Source of the DNA: Olsenella uli DSM 7084
GTDB taxonomy: Bacteria > Actinomycetota > Coriobacteriia > Coriobacteriales > Atopobiaceae
NCBI RefSeq assembly: GCF_000143845.1
Contig: NC_014363.1
Span: forward strand, 1 to 64,000
Direction of reading: 5' to 3'
Length of the DNA: 64,000 bases
The notes below the pieces were generated by a model. That model was not told the origin of the DNA. It was given only the letters and a program-made list of their open reading frames with translations, and did not search any database. A program made the translations under genes and the position numbers. Shown here piece by piece: positions 43,868-52,866 of the stretch; within the stretch, counting starts at the first letter, position 1; every line of letters begins with the position of its first letter.

Positions 43868-43895
43868 TTGCCTTATATGCATACAATCTTAAAAT
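43868..43895 (+). promoter_or_regulatory. Putative promoter of the LPXTG surface-protein gene
   Basis: TTGCCT at 43868-43873 and TAAAAT at 43890-43895 are separated by 16 bases, in an AT-rich pocket 96 bases before the ATG at 43991. Confidence 0.5.
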
Positions 43896-43990
43896 AGCTT
43901 GAAGATGGGGGTTGTCGGGGGACCGTTTCGGATACCCTGGCAGGTTTTTTTGCGGACCTTTCGTGGGCCCGCCGTCTTGAGGAGACATGC

Positions 43991-46900
43991 ATGAGGGTAG
44001 CAAAGAGCTTCGTTGCTGGACTTCTGGCCGCGGCCGCGTTCGTCGCCGTCATGCTCCCCGGCATGCACGTCGCCTACGCCGACGACACCACCGGTTTGGC
44101 ATTCGACTCCGTCACGATAGAGGAAGCCGAATCGCACACGCAGGTCGCTGACCTGATGGCAGGCGAAGTCCCCGCACTTAAGGCCGGCGTCACCTACGCC
44201 CTCGATGTGAGCTACAAGGTTCCGTCCGGCCGGCAGTTCTCCCCGACGTATCTCAACGTCCGCCTGGGCGACGGCATCTATGTCACGGGCCTTCCCGGCG
44301 CGACGTTCACCGAGGGCGATATTTCGAACACGAGCTTCAGCAAGCTCCTGAAGACGCCGACGGGTACGGGAACCTCTCCGTACGGGTATCCCGAGGCAGG
44401 TTCTGAAAAGAGTCGGAACGGCGATCTCAAGTACATGACCAAGAACGGCCTCGTTCGCGTGGACACCAAGTCCGAAATCCGCTTCCGCATCGACGATGCG
44501 TACGAAAACCAGGATGCGTCCCAGGTCATTTCCGATGCCATCAAGGTGAGCTTGAGCACGGACGAAACGTCCGAGGTCGACGCGCATTCCTATGCGATCA
44601 ATCCCGCCGACGAGCTGAAGTACGGCTTCTGGGTGGACCAAGCGACCGAGGTCATCTCCAAGGGCGGCACGACCGGTACCATCGAGGCTTCCAACTCGGG
44701 CAGCGGCGCGTCTCTCACCGAGGTCGGCAGCAAGACCACGGTCCAGCTTATCTATCCGAAGGACGTCGAACTCGTGGGTCTCGAGGAGACGGCCCTCTAC
44801 AAGACGAACGGCACGGTCGTGAGCACCGTGGAAGACGGCGACAACAAGGTCGTCACCATCGAGTGGGACGAGCCCGGCTCGTATTCAGGCGGCCTGACCT
44901 TCAAGCCCCATCTGAAAGTCGCTTCCGACAGCGCGCGTCCCAACGGCTCGTCTTTCGACGTCACGCTGAAGAACTTCAAGAAGACCATCTGGAACGACGT
45001 GCCGAACGCCGACAGGACGTCCGGCACGCAGAGCGCGACCATGAAGGTCACGGTCATCGACGGCGCGGTTCCCGAGAAGATCACGACCCATGCGCTCGTC
45101 GACTATGCGCCCAACTGGGCGCTTAAGAAGTACGACACGTACAATACGCGCCTGGGCGCCTATCTCATCAAGAATGAGCTTGCGTCTCCCACCTTGCCGA
45201 AGACCCTCGAGATGACCATCGATGAGGGCAACACGGCCATCGTCCGCGGTGTCACCATCCCCTATAAGGAGGGCATGGCCTACGGCGCCATCTCATGGAC
45301 CGCATCCGACGGCACGAGCGGCACCGCCGATCCGAGCATTCTGAAGAAGTCCGACGTTTCGGCGCTCATCACCAATACGGCGCTGGGGCTCGACATCAAT
45401 ACATCCATCACGTCCATCAAGGTCGATCTGGGACCCATTCCCGGCGGCTACGACGGCATCAGGCCCATGCAGGACATCCTGACACCTGGGATCCCTCCAA
45501 CAAGCATGTGACCGATGAGTACTATGGCTGGAGCTACATCTCCAACGGCGTGTACGGATCCTGGAAGCAGGGAACCGATGCCGACGTGAAGACCACGGTC
45601 AAGCTCTACACGGTTGGGGACGAACCGGGCGACGGAGAGGCCATCGTCGGCAAGTCGAGCGCACCCGAGGTGCTCAACGGACAGGGTTCCATCAGCAAGA
45701 CCCAGATCAACGGCGGCGACTCGTTCACGATCCAAGGCGTCATCAACGATGCCAACTGGGATTGGAATCCTCTGCAAGAGCCTGTCCTCTACGCCATCAT
45801 GCCCGAGGGGTTCTCCTACAGCGACCTGAACGTCACGGAAGGCACGCTTGGCGATCCCGAGTTCGTAGGGTCGTTCGACAGGAACGGCACCGAGGTCAAG
45901 GTCTGGAAATACCCCATCGACATCGGCGATGGAACGCGCGGCCAGTACCAGCCCGATTTTTCCATCAAGAGCATGAAGCTGAGCATGACGGTCAGCACCA
46001 ACAAGCTCGCTGCGAAGGGCGTGTACCATATCAACGACTTCGTGGGATTCACCACGAAGGACTTCAAGGATATCGGTGCGGTCATCAAGAGCGAGAAGTG
46101 GGATCGCAGCAACTGGAACACCGATAAGTACACGGCGCTGTTCGGCGACAAGGTGAACTCCGGCGAGACGATGGTGTCTCTGTCCGAAGGCCGTGGCATC
46201 ACCGTCGACCAGGCGTCCGAAATCGCCGCCGCCTCGACGTTCTCCGTGAAGGACGGGCAGACCGGCGACGTGACCGATTTCGCGTACGACCCGGCGAACA
46301 AGCCGGCCACCACCGCCGTTCTTCAGAAGGGCGATACCGCTACGGTCCGCATTGCCGTGCGGAACAACGCCGGCGTCGAGGCCTCTTCCACATCGCTGTT
46401 CGTGCCGCTGCTGTCCAAGGCCACAAACCTGGGGGATTCGTTCACGCCCGAGGGCTCGACCGAATTGCCGCTCAAGCTTGCGTCGGTCTCGGCCTCGTCC
46501 AACTACGCGGTGAAGTACCTCAAGCTGAGCGCCGGCAAAACGTACGACGTGAACCACGCTCCGCGGCCCGGCGATTACACCGAGGTCGACGACCCGTCCG
46601 AGGCCGATATGCTGCTTCTGGAATCCACCAGGCCCCTTGAGGCCAACGAGGGCGGCTACGTCGCCGTGTCCTACGCGGTGAACGATACGGTAGGTTCCGC
46701 CTGCAATGACAAGCGCGACGTGTTCAATACCGTCCTTGACTACGACATCGAAGGCAATCACTCCACATTGACGCTCGCCACCAATGCGGCGACCTTCGCA
46801 GGAACCGATGTGCTCCTGACCAAGGTTTGGAACGACGGCAACGATGCGGGCAAGCTGCGCCCGACCCCCGATGCCTTCGCGGCCGCGCTCACGCTTACGT

Positions 46901-47739
46901 CCGACAAGGGCATCGACCTGAGCGCCTTCGCGCCGCAGGTCAAGGACAAGGGCGACGGCACATATGAGGTGTCGTACCGGGGTCTTCCCAAGTACAAGGG
47001 GAATGCGGGCAATATCGTCGCCTACACGCTGACCGAGGGCGACATCGCGCATTACACGACGGATTCCGCGTCCATCCAGGGCAGCGGCACCACGGTGGAG
47101 GGGACCATCACCAACACCTACGCCCCTCGGCCGACCACGCATGATCCTGCGGTGGAGAAGAAGATAGAAGGGCCGAAGCCCTCGAGCCCCGACACCTTCT
47201 CGTTCGTGCTGAAGCGCACCGATGCGTCGTTCCCCATGCCCGCGGGCAGCGACGGCGATACGAAGACGATTACGGTCGAGGGCGCGGGCAGCCCCGAATT
47301 CGGCGACATCGCGTTCACCCTGCCGGGAACCTATACGTACACGATCACCGAAACGAAGGGGGGCGCCGCCTGCACCTACGACGGATCCTCGTATGCGCTG
47401 ACGTACGAAGTGGCGGACGACGGTCAAGGCAAGCTTCGGGTGAAGCGGTCCATGACGAAGACCGTCGACGGCACGACCACGGTCGTCGACCTGGGTGCCC
47501 AGGGCGATGCCATCGGGGCGGTGTTCACCAACGTCTATCCCACGCCCGACATCCCGACGCCTACCCCGAACAACCCGACGTCCCCCGACCGGCCCAAGGC
47601 AACGAAGGTCCGAAAGACCGTCGGGACGCAGGCCCTCCCGCAGACCGGTGATGGCACGTCCTCGCCTGTTGGACTGCTTGCCCTATCTGCGCTTGTGCTT
47701 GCGTCGGGTTCTGTCGTACGCTGGCATAAAGGTCAGTAG
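43991..47739 (+). pseudogene. LPXTG-anchored surface protein with Cna-B and pilin domains, interrupted by one frameshift
   Basis: A surface protein that should be about 1250 aa. The first part (43991 to the TGA at 45511) has a signal peptide (cleavage after MHVAYA) and a long extracellular region. The correct frame then moves by one base near 45470-45490 and continues without interruption from DTWDPSNKHV to 47739. The C-terminal part has a Cna-B-like domain (LLTKVWNDGND to GTITNTY, about 46810-47120), a Spy0128-type pilin domain (DPAVEKKIEG to AVFTNVY, about 47145-47535), a Pro/Thr-rich spacer, and the sorting signal LPQTG (47635-47649) with hydrophobic segment and basic tail. The clean downstream frame suggests a recent indel, phase variation or a sequence error. 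Confidence 0.82.
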
Positions 47740-47834
47740 GGCATAATTGGGAGCACGTCTCGATATAGCCCCTACGATGAAGCACGTTCGCGATACCTGA
47801 ATTGCGTTATGGGGTTCGTGATCCGGCTTTTATC

Positions 47835-48602
47835 CTATGCCGGCAGGCGCATCCACGCGGTCAGCCTCTCGCAGAACTCCTCCGGGTGCAGCGTGAAGAA
47901 CTCCGCGTGGCCCATCCCTTCGTTCTCGACGATCCGCGCACAGGGGAACGCCTCGCGAACGTACGCGATGTCCCACCTCCGCGCCCTCCTCTCGTCGGAG
48001 CCGTACCAGTACGCCACCCGGCAGCCGACGGGCGGCACGGGCCTCGGCATGGGGTAGTTGTTGCAGGAGTAGAACGAGCGCCAGATGGTCTTCGCGCTCA
48101 TGCCGTGCATGGCCTCCTTGATGTACCCGAGGTCGTCCTCCGTGTACTTCCCAGGGTCGAACACGCCTCGCAGCGCCTGGACGCTCATGTGCTTGCCGAT
48201 CTCCATCATCGCGAAGTCACGGGCGCCGATCAGGTAGGTCAGCGGCCTCCAGAGCCGATACGGGGTCATGCCGCCGTCCATCACGGCGCAGTCGGCGCCC
48301 GCCTTCCCGACCGCCAGCATCCGGGCCACGATGGCCCCGCCCATGGAGCAGCCGTAAAGGCACGTGACATGTCCGAAGCCATGCCCCACGAGCCATGCGG
48401 CCACCTCGTCGGCGACCTGTTCCACGCTCGTGAAGTCCGCCTCCGGCGCGTCCGGGTCGAAGCCGGGAATTGCCGGGATAACGAGGTGATAGTCTTCCCT
48501 CAATATCGGTATCACAAAATTGAAGACGTCCCAGCGCACGCCAAGGGGGTGGAACAAGACGATGGTCCCCTCGTTCTCCTCGCCGAACTCATGGATGGTC
48601 AT
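47835..48602 (-). CDS. Alpha/beta hydrolase
   Basis: A 255-aa alpha/beta-hydrolase-fold protein. The nucleophile elbow is YGCSMGGA (serine near residue 86), with HPLGVRWDVF as the oxyanion-side loop, GSDE as the likely acid region, and the catalytic histidine in EGMGHAEF. The substrate is unknown; general esterase/lipase-like or C-C hydrolase roles are possible. It overlaps the upstream methyltransferase gene by 4 bases, so both are on one transcript. It converges on the surface-protein gene. Confidence 0.82.
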   Translation of the reverse strand: MTIHEFGEENEGTIVLFHPLGVRWDVFNFVIPILREDYHLVIPAIPGFDPDAPEADFTSVEQVADEVAAWLVGHGFGHVTCLYGCSMGGAIVARMLAVGKAGADCAVMDGGMTPYRLWRPLTYLIGARDFAMMEIGKHMSVQALRGVFDPGKYTEDDLGYIKEAMHGMSAKTIWRSFYSCNNYPMPRPVPPVGCRVAYWYGSDERRARRWDIAYVREAFPCARIVENEGMGHAEFFTLHPEEFCERLTAWMRLPA

Positions 48603-49849
48603 TCTTCTTCACACTCCCCACAAGGGCCCTGCCCACGTGTCCATTCTCCCCCATTCCTCGTCATCAGCGCTATCGTCTCCACGTGCTTGGTGTGAGGGAA
48701 CATGTCCACCAGCTCGACGGTGCTGACGGCGTAGCCCAGCTGCTGGAACTCTTTTAGGTCGCGGGCCTGCGTCGTGGGGTTGCAGCTTATGTAGACCACC
48801 CGGTGCGGCGCCAACCCCGCAACGCCGTGTATGAACGCCGGGGTCGACCCCGCACGCGGCGGGTCCATGAACACCACGTCAAAGCGCCCCTCCCCACACC
48901 CGGCGGCCTTGCGCATAAAGGCCGTGGCGTCTTCCCTCACGAAGGAGCAGCTCCCTCCCAGGCCGTTTGCCGTGGCGTTGCGACGGGCACAGGCCACCGC
49001 GTCGCCCACCTGCTCAACGCCGATGACACGGACGTCCTGCACCTCGGCGCCCCTGCGTCGCGTCGCCGCTGCGGCACAGATGCCGATGGTGCCGGTGCCG
49101 CAGTAGGCGTCAAGCACGCGCTCGCCACCCCGCAGGCCGGCTGCCTCTACGGCGAGCGCGTAGAGGACCTCTGTCTGCCTGGGGTTGGTCTGATAGAAGC
49201 TCGTGGGCCCAATCTCGAAGGTGCAGCCCAGCAACTTGTCATGCATGACGCCGGGCCCAAAGAGCGTGCGACACTCCCGTCCCAGGATGGCGTTGGTGCG
49301 CCGCTGGTTCACGTTCTGCACGATGGAGGTGACCTCGGGGTGGGAGCGCACGATCCCCTCCACCAGTTCGTTGGAGCGGGGGAGCTGCTGACCGTTGGTC
49401 ACCAAGGTCAACAGGATATCGTCCGTGGCGTAGCCACAGCGCACCACCGCGTGTCGCAGGATCCCCCGCCCACGGTCCTCCTGGTAGGCATGGATGCCTA
49501 CCTGTGCGCAGATGCACGCGACGTCATTCAGGATGGGCCGAGCGCGTGGGTCTTCGACAAGGCAGGCGTCACAATCCACGATACGGTGCGTGCCGGCGGC
49601 ATAGAAGCCCGAGCGGATGGCCCCTCCCCTCGTGGGCGAGAAGGGCGTTGCGGCCTTGTGACGAAAGGAGACGGGCTCTTCCATGCCGTGGATTCGTCCC
49701 AGCCTTGCACCGTCGCGCCCCGCCACGGGACCCAGGAGCTCCTCCATCATGGACTGCTTGCGCCTCAGTTGGATGGGGTAGGGAACAGCGAGCCACTCGC
49801 AGCCTCCGCAATGGCGGGATATGGGACAGGTGTACGTGCGAAAGCTCAT
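48599..49849 (-). CDS. RNA (uracil-5-)-methyltransferase, RlmD/RlmCD (RumA) type
   Basis: An SAM-dependent m5U methyltransferase of the TrmA/RlmD family, about 416 aa from ATG 49849 (AGGGGA upstream; the open frame reaches 49915). The N-terminus has an iron-sulfur cysteine set CPISRHCGGC with a later CDAC. The catalytic domain shows QTNPRQTE, VLDAYCGTGTIG (SAM site), DPPRAG and the nucleophile motif YISCNPTT, with the C-terminal VDMFPHTKHVETI. There is no clear N-terminal TRAM domain. The target is probably U1939 or U747 of 23S rRNA; the exact site cannot be decided. Confidence 0.88.
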   Translation of the reverse strand: MSFRTYTCPISRHCGGCEWLAVPYPIQLRRKQSMMEELLGPVAGRDGARLGRIHGMEEPVSFRHKAATPFSPTRGGAIRSGFYAAGTHRIVDCDACLVEDPRARPILNDVACICAQVGIHAYQEDRGRGILRHAVVRCGYATDDILLTLVTNGQQLPRSNELVEGIVRSHPEVTSIVQNVNQRRTNAILGRECRTLFGPGVMHDKLLGCTFEIGPTSFYQTNPRQTEVLYALAVEAAGLRGGERVLDAYCGTGTIGICAAAATRRRGAEVQDVRVIGVEQVGDAVACARRNATANGLGGSCSFVREDATAFMRKAAGCGEGRFDVVFMDPPRAGSTPAFIHGVAGLAPHRVVYISCNPTTQARDLKEFQQLGYAVSTVELVDMFPHTKHVETIALMTRNGGEWTRGQGPCGECEEE

Positions 49850-50059
49850 GGGTTCCCCTGCAGACGTGGAGTAAGGTTGAGGCACGCCGTCGATGGCGTG
49901 TGCCAATCCGGGCATGGCGCACGTTTCGAGAGAGGCGGGATGGGTGCGCCAGCGAGACTGACGTGCGACATTGTAGTTGAGCCCGGGGCAACGTTGATCC
50001 TGGGGTCGCGGTCGGCGTCCCCACGGCGGTGGGCCTCAGGGCTCGCGGAGGGAGCGAAC

Positions 50060-51007
50060 ATGGGCATGGTCACCAAGATCGGCATCATCGGCATGGGCCA
50101 CGTTGGCGCGCACGTCGCCAACGCCATCCTCTACCAGGGACTCGCGTCCGAGATCTACTGCGTGGACTCCATCGAGAGCAAGGTCGCCTGCGAGGTCAAC
50201 GACCTTCAGGACGCCATGCCGTTCTACCCGCGCCAGGCGCGCGTCTACAACTGCCACGAGAACTACGACGAGCTCCTCGCCTGCGATGTCGTGGTCAATG
50301 CAGCCGGTCACGTGGCCCAGAGCGCTGGCAACCGCGACGGCGAGCTGTTCTGCACAGCTGAGGAGACCAAGAAGTGGGCACCCCATTTCCAAGGCTACGA
50401 GGGCGTCGTCGTCACAGTCTCGAACCCCTGCGACGTCATCGCTACCATGATCTGGAAGCTGGCCGGGCTGGACCCGCGTCGCGTCATCGGGTCGGGCACC
50501 GCTCTTGATTCCGCGCGCTTGCGCCACGCCCTCTGGGCCGAGACGGGGTGCAACCCCAACTCCATCACCTCCTGGATGATGGGGGAGCATGGCGCCAGCC
50601 AGTTCGCCGCCTGGTCTCACGTCTCGTTTGGCGCCACGCCCCTCGCAGAGCTCGAAAAGAGCGACCCCGAGCGCTTCTCCCTTGACAAGGACGCGGTGGA
50701 GGAGGCCGCCCGTCGCGGGGGCTATGTGACCTACGCCGGCAAGGGCTGCACCGAATACTCCATTGCCAACGCCGCCACCGAGCTGGTGAAGGCCGTGGTC
50801 CAGGACTCCAAGCTCATCACCCCCTGCGGCACGCTCCTGGAGGATGTCTACGGGGGAAGCGGCCACTTCACCTCCATCCCCTGCGTCGTGGGGAAGGACG
50901 GTGTCGAGAGGACCTTCCCCCTCGCCCTGAGCGAGGTCGAGCAGGCAAGCTTCCACGCCAGCTGTGCCCACATCCAGGAGAACGTCGAGAAGATACGCTG
51001 TTGGTAG
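50060..51007 (+). CDS. L-lactate/L-2-hydroxyisocaproate dehydrogenase-like protein
   Basis: A 315-aa NAD-dependent dehydrogenase of the LDH/MDH superfamily, from ATG 50060 with GGAGGGAG upstream. It shows KIGIIGMGHVGAHVAN (NAD site), VVTVSNPCDV, GSGTALDSARLR and the catalytic histidine motif GEHGASQF. The loop GHVAQSAGNRD, in place of the usual AGxxxxPGExR, suggests the L-2-hydroxyisocaproate dehydrogenase subgroup, which reduces branched 2-keto acids. The long upstream extension of the frame to 48803 lies antisense to the methyltransferase and is not real. Confidence 0.87.
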   Translation: MGMVTKIGIIGMGHVGAHVANAILYQGLASEIYCVDSIESKVACEVNDLQDAMPFYPRQARVYNCHENYDELLACDVVVNAAGHVAQSAGNRDGELFCTAEETKKWAPHFQGYEGVVVTVSNPCDVIATMIWKLAGLDPRRVIGSGTALDSARLRHALWAETGCNPNSITSWMMGEHGASQFAAWSHVSFGATPLAELEKSDPERFSLDKDAVEEAARRGGYVTYAGKGCTEYSIANAATELVKAVVQDSKLITPCGTLLEDVYGGSGHFTSIPCVVGKDGVERTFPLALSEVEQASFHASCAHIQENVEKIRCW

Positions 51008-51041
51008 AAGGCCTATGGCTCTCGTCCCACCGCTCTTCCAG

Positions 51042-51071
51042 AGGCACCCCTGCGTCCACGCAGGGGTGCCT
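51042..51071 (+). terminator. Terminator after the L-2-hydroxyacid dehydrogenase gene
   Basis: A perfect 13-bp stem (51042-51054 with 51059-51071, loop TCCA) lies 35 bases after the stop. The downstream sequence is TCCTC, not a T-run. Confidence 0.82.
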
Positions 51072-51100
51072 TCCTCATGTAGCCCCCTTCGTTAAGCACG

Positions 51101-51119
51101 TTTTAAAAAGAGGTCAAAA
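51101..51119 (+). promoter_or_regulatory. Operator-like site 1 upstream of the radical SAM gene
   Basis: TTTTAA-N7-TCAAAA, a 19-base element that repeats with the same layout exactly 60 bases downstream. It reads TTTTAAAAAGAGGTCAAAA. The shared GGTCAAAA half and the AT-rich halves around a 7-base centre suggest a dimeric regulator site. Confidence 0.55.
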
Positions 51120-51160
51120 AGACGACCTGACGTTCTGCCAAAGGGGTACAGTAGGCTTAG

Positions 51161-51179
51161 TTTTGAAACGGGGTCAAAA
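51161..51179 (+). promoter_or_regulatory. Operator-like site 2 upstream of the radical SAM gene
   Basis: TTTTGA-N7-TCAAAA, a perfect 6+6 palindrome with a 7-base centre (TTTTGAAACGGGGTCAAAA), 29 bases before the ATG at 51209. It is the second copy of the element at 51101-51119. Confidence 0.6.
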
Positions 51180-51208
51180 CATGGCTTCATGAGAAGGGGT
51201 GTGTCGCT

Positions 51209-52681
51209 ATGCAGTCCAAGATCGCGCACGCGGCCGAACGCAAGGCGTTCGGGATGGTCCTCGACCAGATCATCAAGAGCGCCTCGGGCGATGACCGTGA
51301 GAAGAACATCGGCCACCTGGTCGATATGGCAGGCAAGTTGCTGAAGGACACCTCCCCCGGGGCCACGCGTGGCATCAAGAAGGGGCTCTACCCTGGGTCC
51401 AAGTGGGAGAAGTACCTGTTCAGGATCATCGACGAGACCAATCCGCACGTGCTCAAGACCGCCATACTGAATGGGGGCTACGAGGCCGCGTTCCGTGGAC
51501 TGCGCACCACCACGGCCAACGCCGAGAGGGAGCAGTGCAACGTTCCCTGGATCATCCTCTTCGATCCCACGAGCGCCTGCAACAAGCACTGCGTGGGCTG
51601 CTGGGCCGCAGACTACGGGAACCGCCTGAACCTGACCTTCGACGAAATGGACCGCCTGGTGAGCCAGGCCAAGGACCTCGGTACGCACCTGTTCATGCTC
51701 ACGGGAGGGGAGCCGCTGGTCCGCAAGGGTGACGTGCTGAAGCTGGCCGAGAAGCACCACGACTGCCTCTTCAACATCTTCACCAACGCAAGCCTCGTGG
51801 ACGACGCCTTCTGCCGGGACGTCCAGCGCCTGGGCAACATCGTGTTCTCCGTGAGCCTCGAGTCCTATGAACCCAGCGTGAACGACGGTCGCCGCGGCGA
51901 TGGCTCGTTCGAGGAGGTCATGAACGCGTTCGACCTCATGCACAAGTATGGACTGCTGTACGGCACCTCGACCGCCTATACGCGAGACAACACCGAGCGT
52001 GTCTCCAGCGACGAGTTCTTTGACCTCATCATCAGCAAGGGTTGTCGCTTCGCCTGGTATTTCCACTACATGCCCGTGGGAGAGGGCGCCAACGCCGACC
52101 TCATGCCGACGGTCGAGCAGCGTGAGTACATGTTCCGCCGCATCCGCGAGATCAGGGGGATCGAGGGCGGCAAGCCCATCTTTGCGATGGACTTCCAGAA
52201 CGACGGCGAGTTCGTGGGCGGCTGCATCGCCGGCGGCCGCGTGTACTGCCACGTCAACGCGCGTGGCGACGTGGAGCCCTGCGTCTTCATCCACTACTCC
52301 AACGTCAACATCAAGACGGCGGACAGCTGGCTCGATTGCCTGAAGCAGCCCCTATTCCAGGCCTATCGCGCGCACTATCCCTGGAACAAGAACATGCTCC
52401 AGCCTTGTCCCATGCTGGAGAACCCCGCCATCCTGCCTCGCCTGGTCAACGAGTCGGGTGCGGCGACGTCCGAGTACGTCGCCCCGGAGAGTGCCGAGGA
52501 CCTGTGCGGGCGCACCAGCCCCTACGCCCGCAAGTGGGCTCCCAAGGCCAAGGAACTCTGGAACGAGATGTATCCCACGGGAGAAAAGGTGTATGCCGAC
52601 GAGATGTCCAGCAAGGACGTCAGCTACAAGGCCAAGGTCATTGCCGCTGAGGATGCAGCCGAGGAGGCCGTGGTCGACTAG
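51209..52681 (+). CDS. Radical SAM protein with SPASM-like C-terminal cysteines
   Basis: A 490-aa radical SAM enzyme. The cluster motif is CNKHCVGCW (Cys124, Cys128, Cys131), followed by MLTGGEPLVR and the SVSLES strand. A C-terminal cysteine set (GGCIAGGRVYCHVNARGDVEPC, split by strands, then QPCPML and DLCGR) resembles a SPASM or twitch domain, suggesting an auxiliary cluster. An N-terminal helical extension of about 110 residues precedes the core. There is no small precursor-peptide gene and no partner in the unit. The ATG at 51209 follows AAGGGG. Two palindromic operator-like sites upstream suggest tight regulation. The substrate is unknown. Confidence 0.82.
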   Translation: MQSKIAHAAERKAFGMVLDQIIKSASGDDREKNIGHLVDMAGKLLKDTSPGATRGIKKGLYPGSKWEKYLFRIIDETNPHVLKTAILNGGYEAAFRGLRTTTANAEREQCNVPWIILFDPTSACNKHCVGCWAADYGNRLNLTFDEMDRLVSQAKDLGTHLFMLTGGEPLVRKGDVLKLAEKHHDCLFNIFTNASLVDDAFCRDVQRLGNIVFSVSLESYEPSVNDGRRGDGSFEEVMNAFDLMHKYGLLYGTSTAYTRDNTERVSSDEFFDLIISKGCRFAWYFHYMPVGEGANADLMPTVEQREYMFRRIREIRGIEGGKPIFAMDFQNDGEFVGGCIAGGRVYCHVNARGDVEPCVFIHYSNVNIKTADSWLDCLKQPLFQAYRAHYPWNKNMLQPCPMLENPAILPRLVNESGAATSEYVAPESAEDLCGRTSPYARKWAPKAKELWNEMYPTGEKVYADEMSSKDVSYKAKVIAAEDAAEEAVVD

Positions 52682-52866
52682 CCTCGCCGAGGCCTATGTG
52701 ACGTCTGCGGTGTGGTCCCGTGCGTTGCCCGATGCGCGCCATCGCAAGACCGTCCGACTGGCTACGCTGGGTCCAGCGCACTCGTGCGTCGTTTGGTGAT
52801 GGATGGTGGCCTCGCCGCTGCGCTCCCTCGGCGGGGCCGCCTCACAATGCGGCTCGAGGAGGACCC

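Noticed and set aside
45448-47427. 659-codon minus-strand frame opposite the surface-protein gene
   Set aside because: The plus strand encodes Cna-B, pilin and LPXTG elements; the opposite frame has no recognisable domain.
43991-47739. Programmed -1 frameshift in the surface-protein gene
   Set aside because: No slippery heptamer and no downstream pseudoknot candidate is visible at the shift near 45480, so a mutation or sequence error is more likely.
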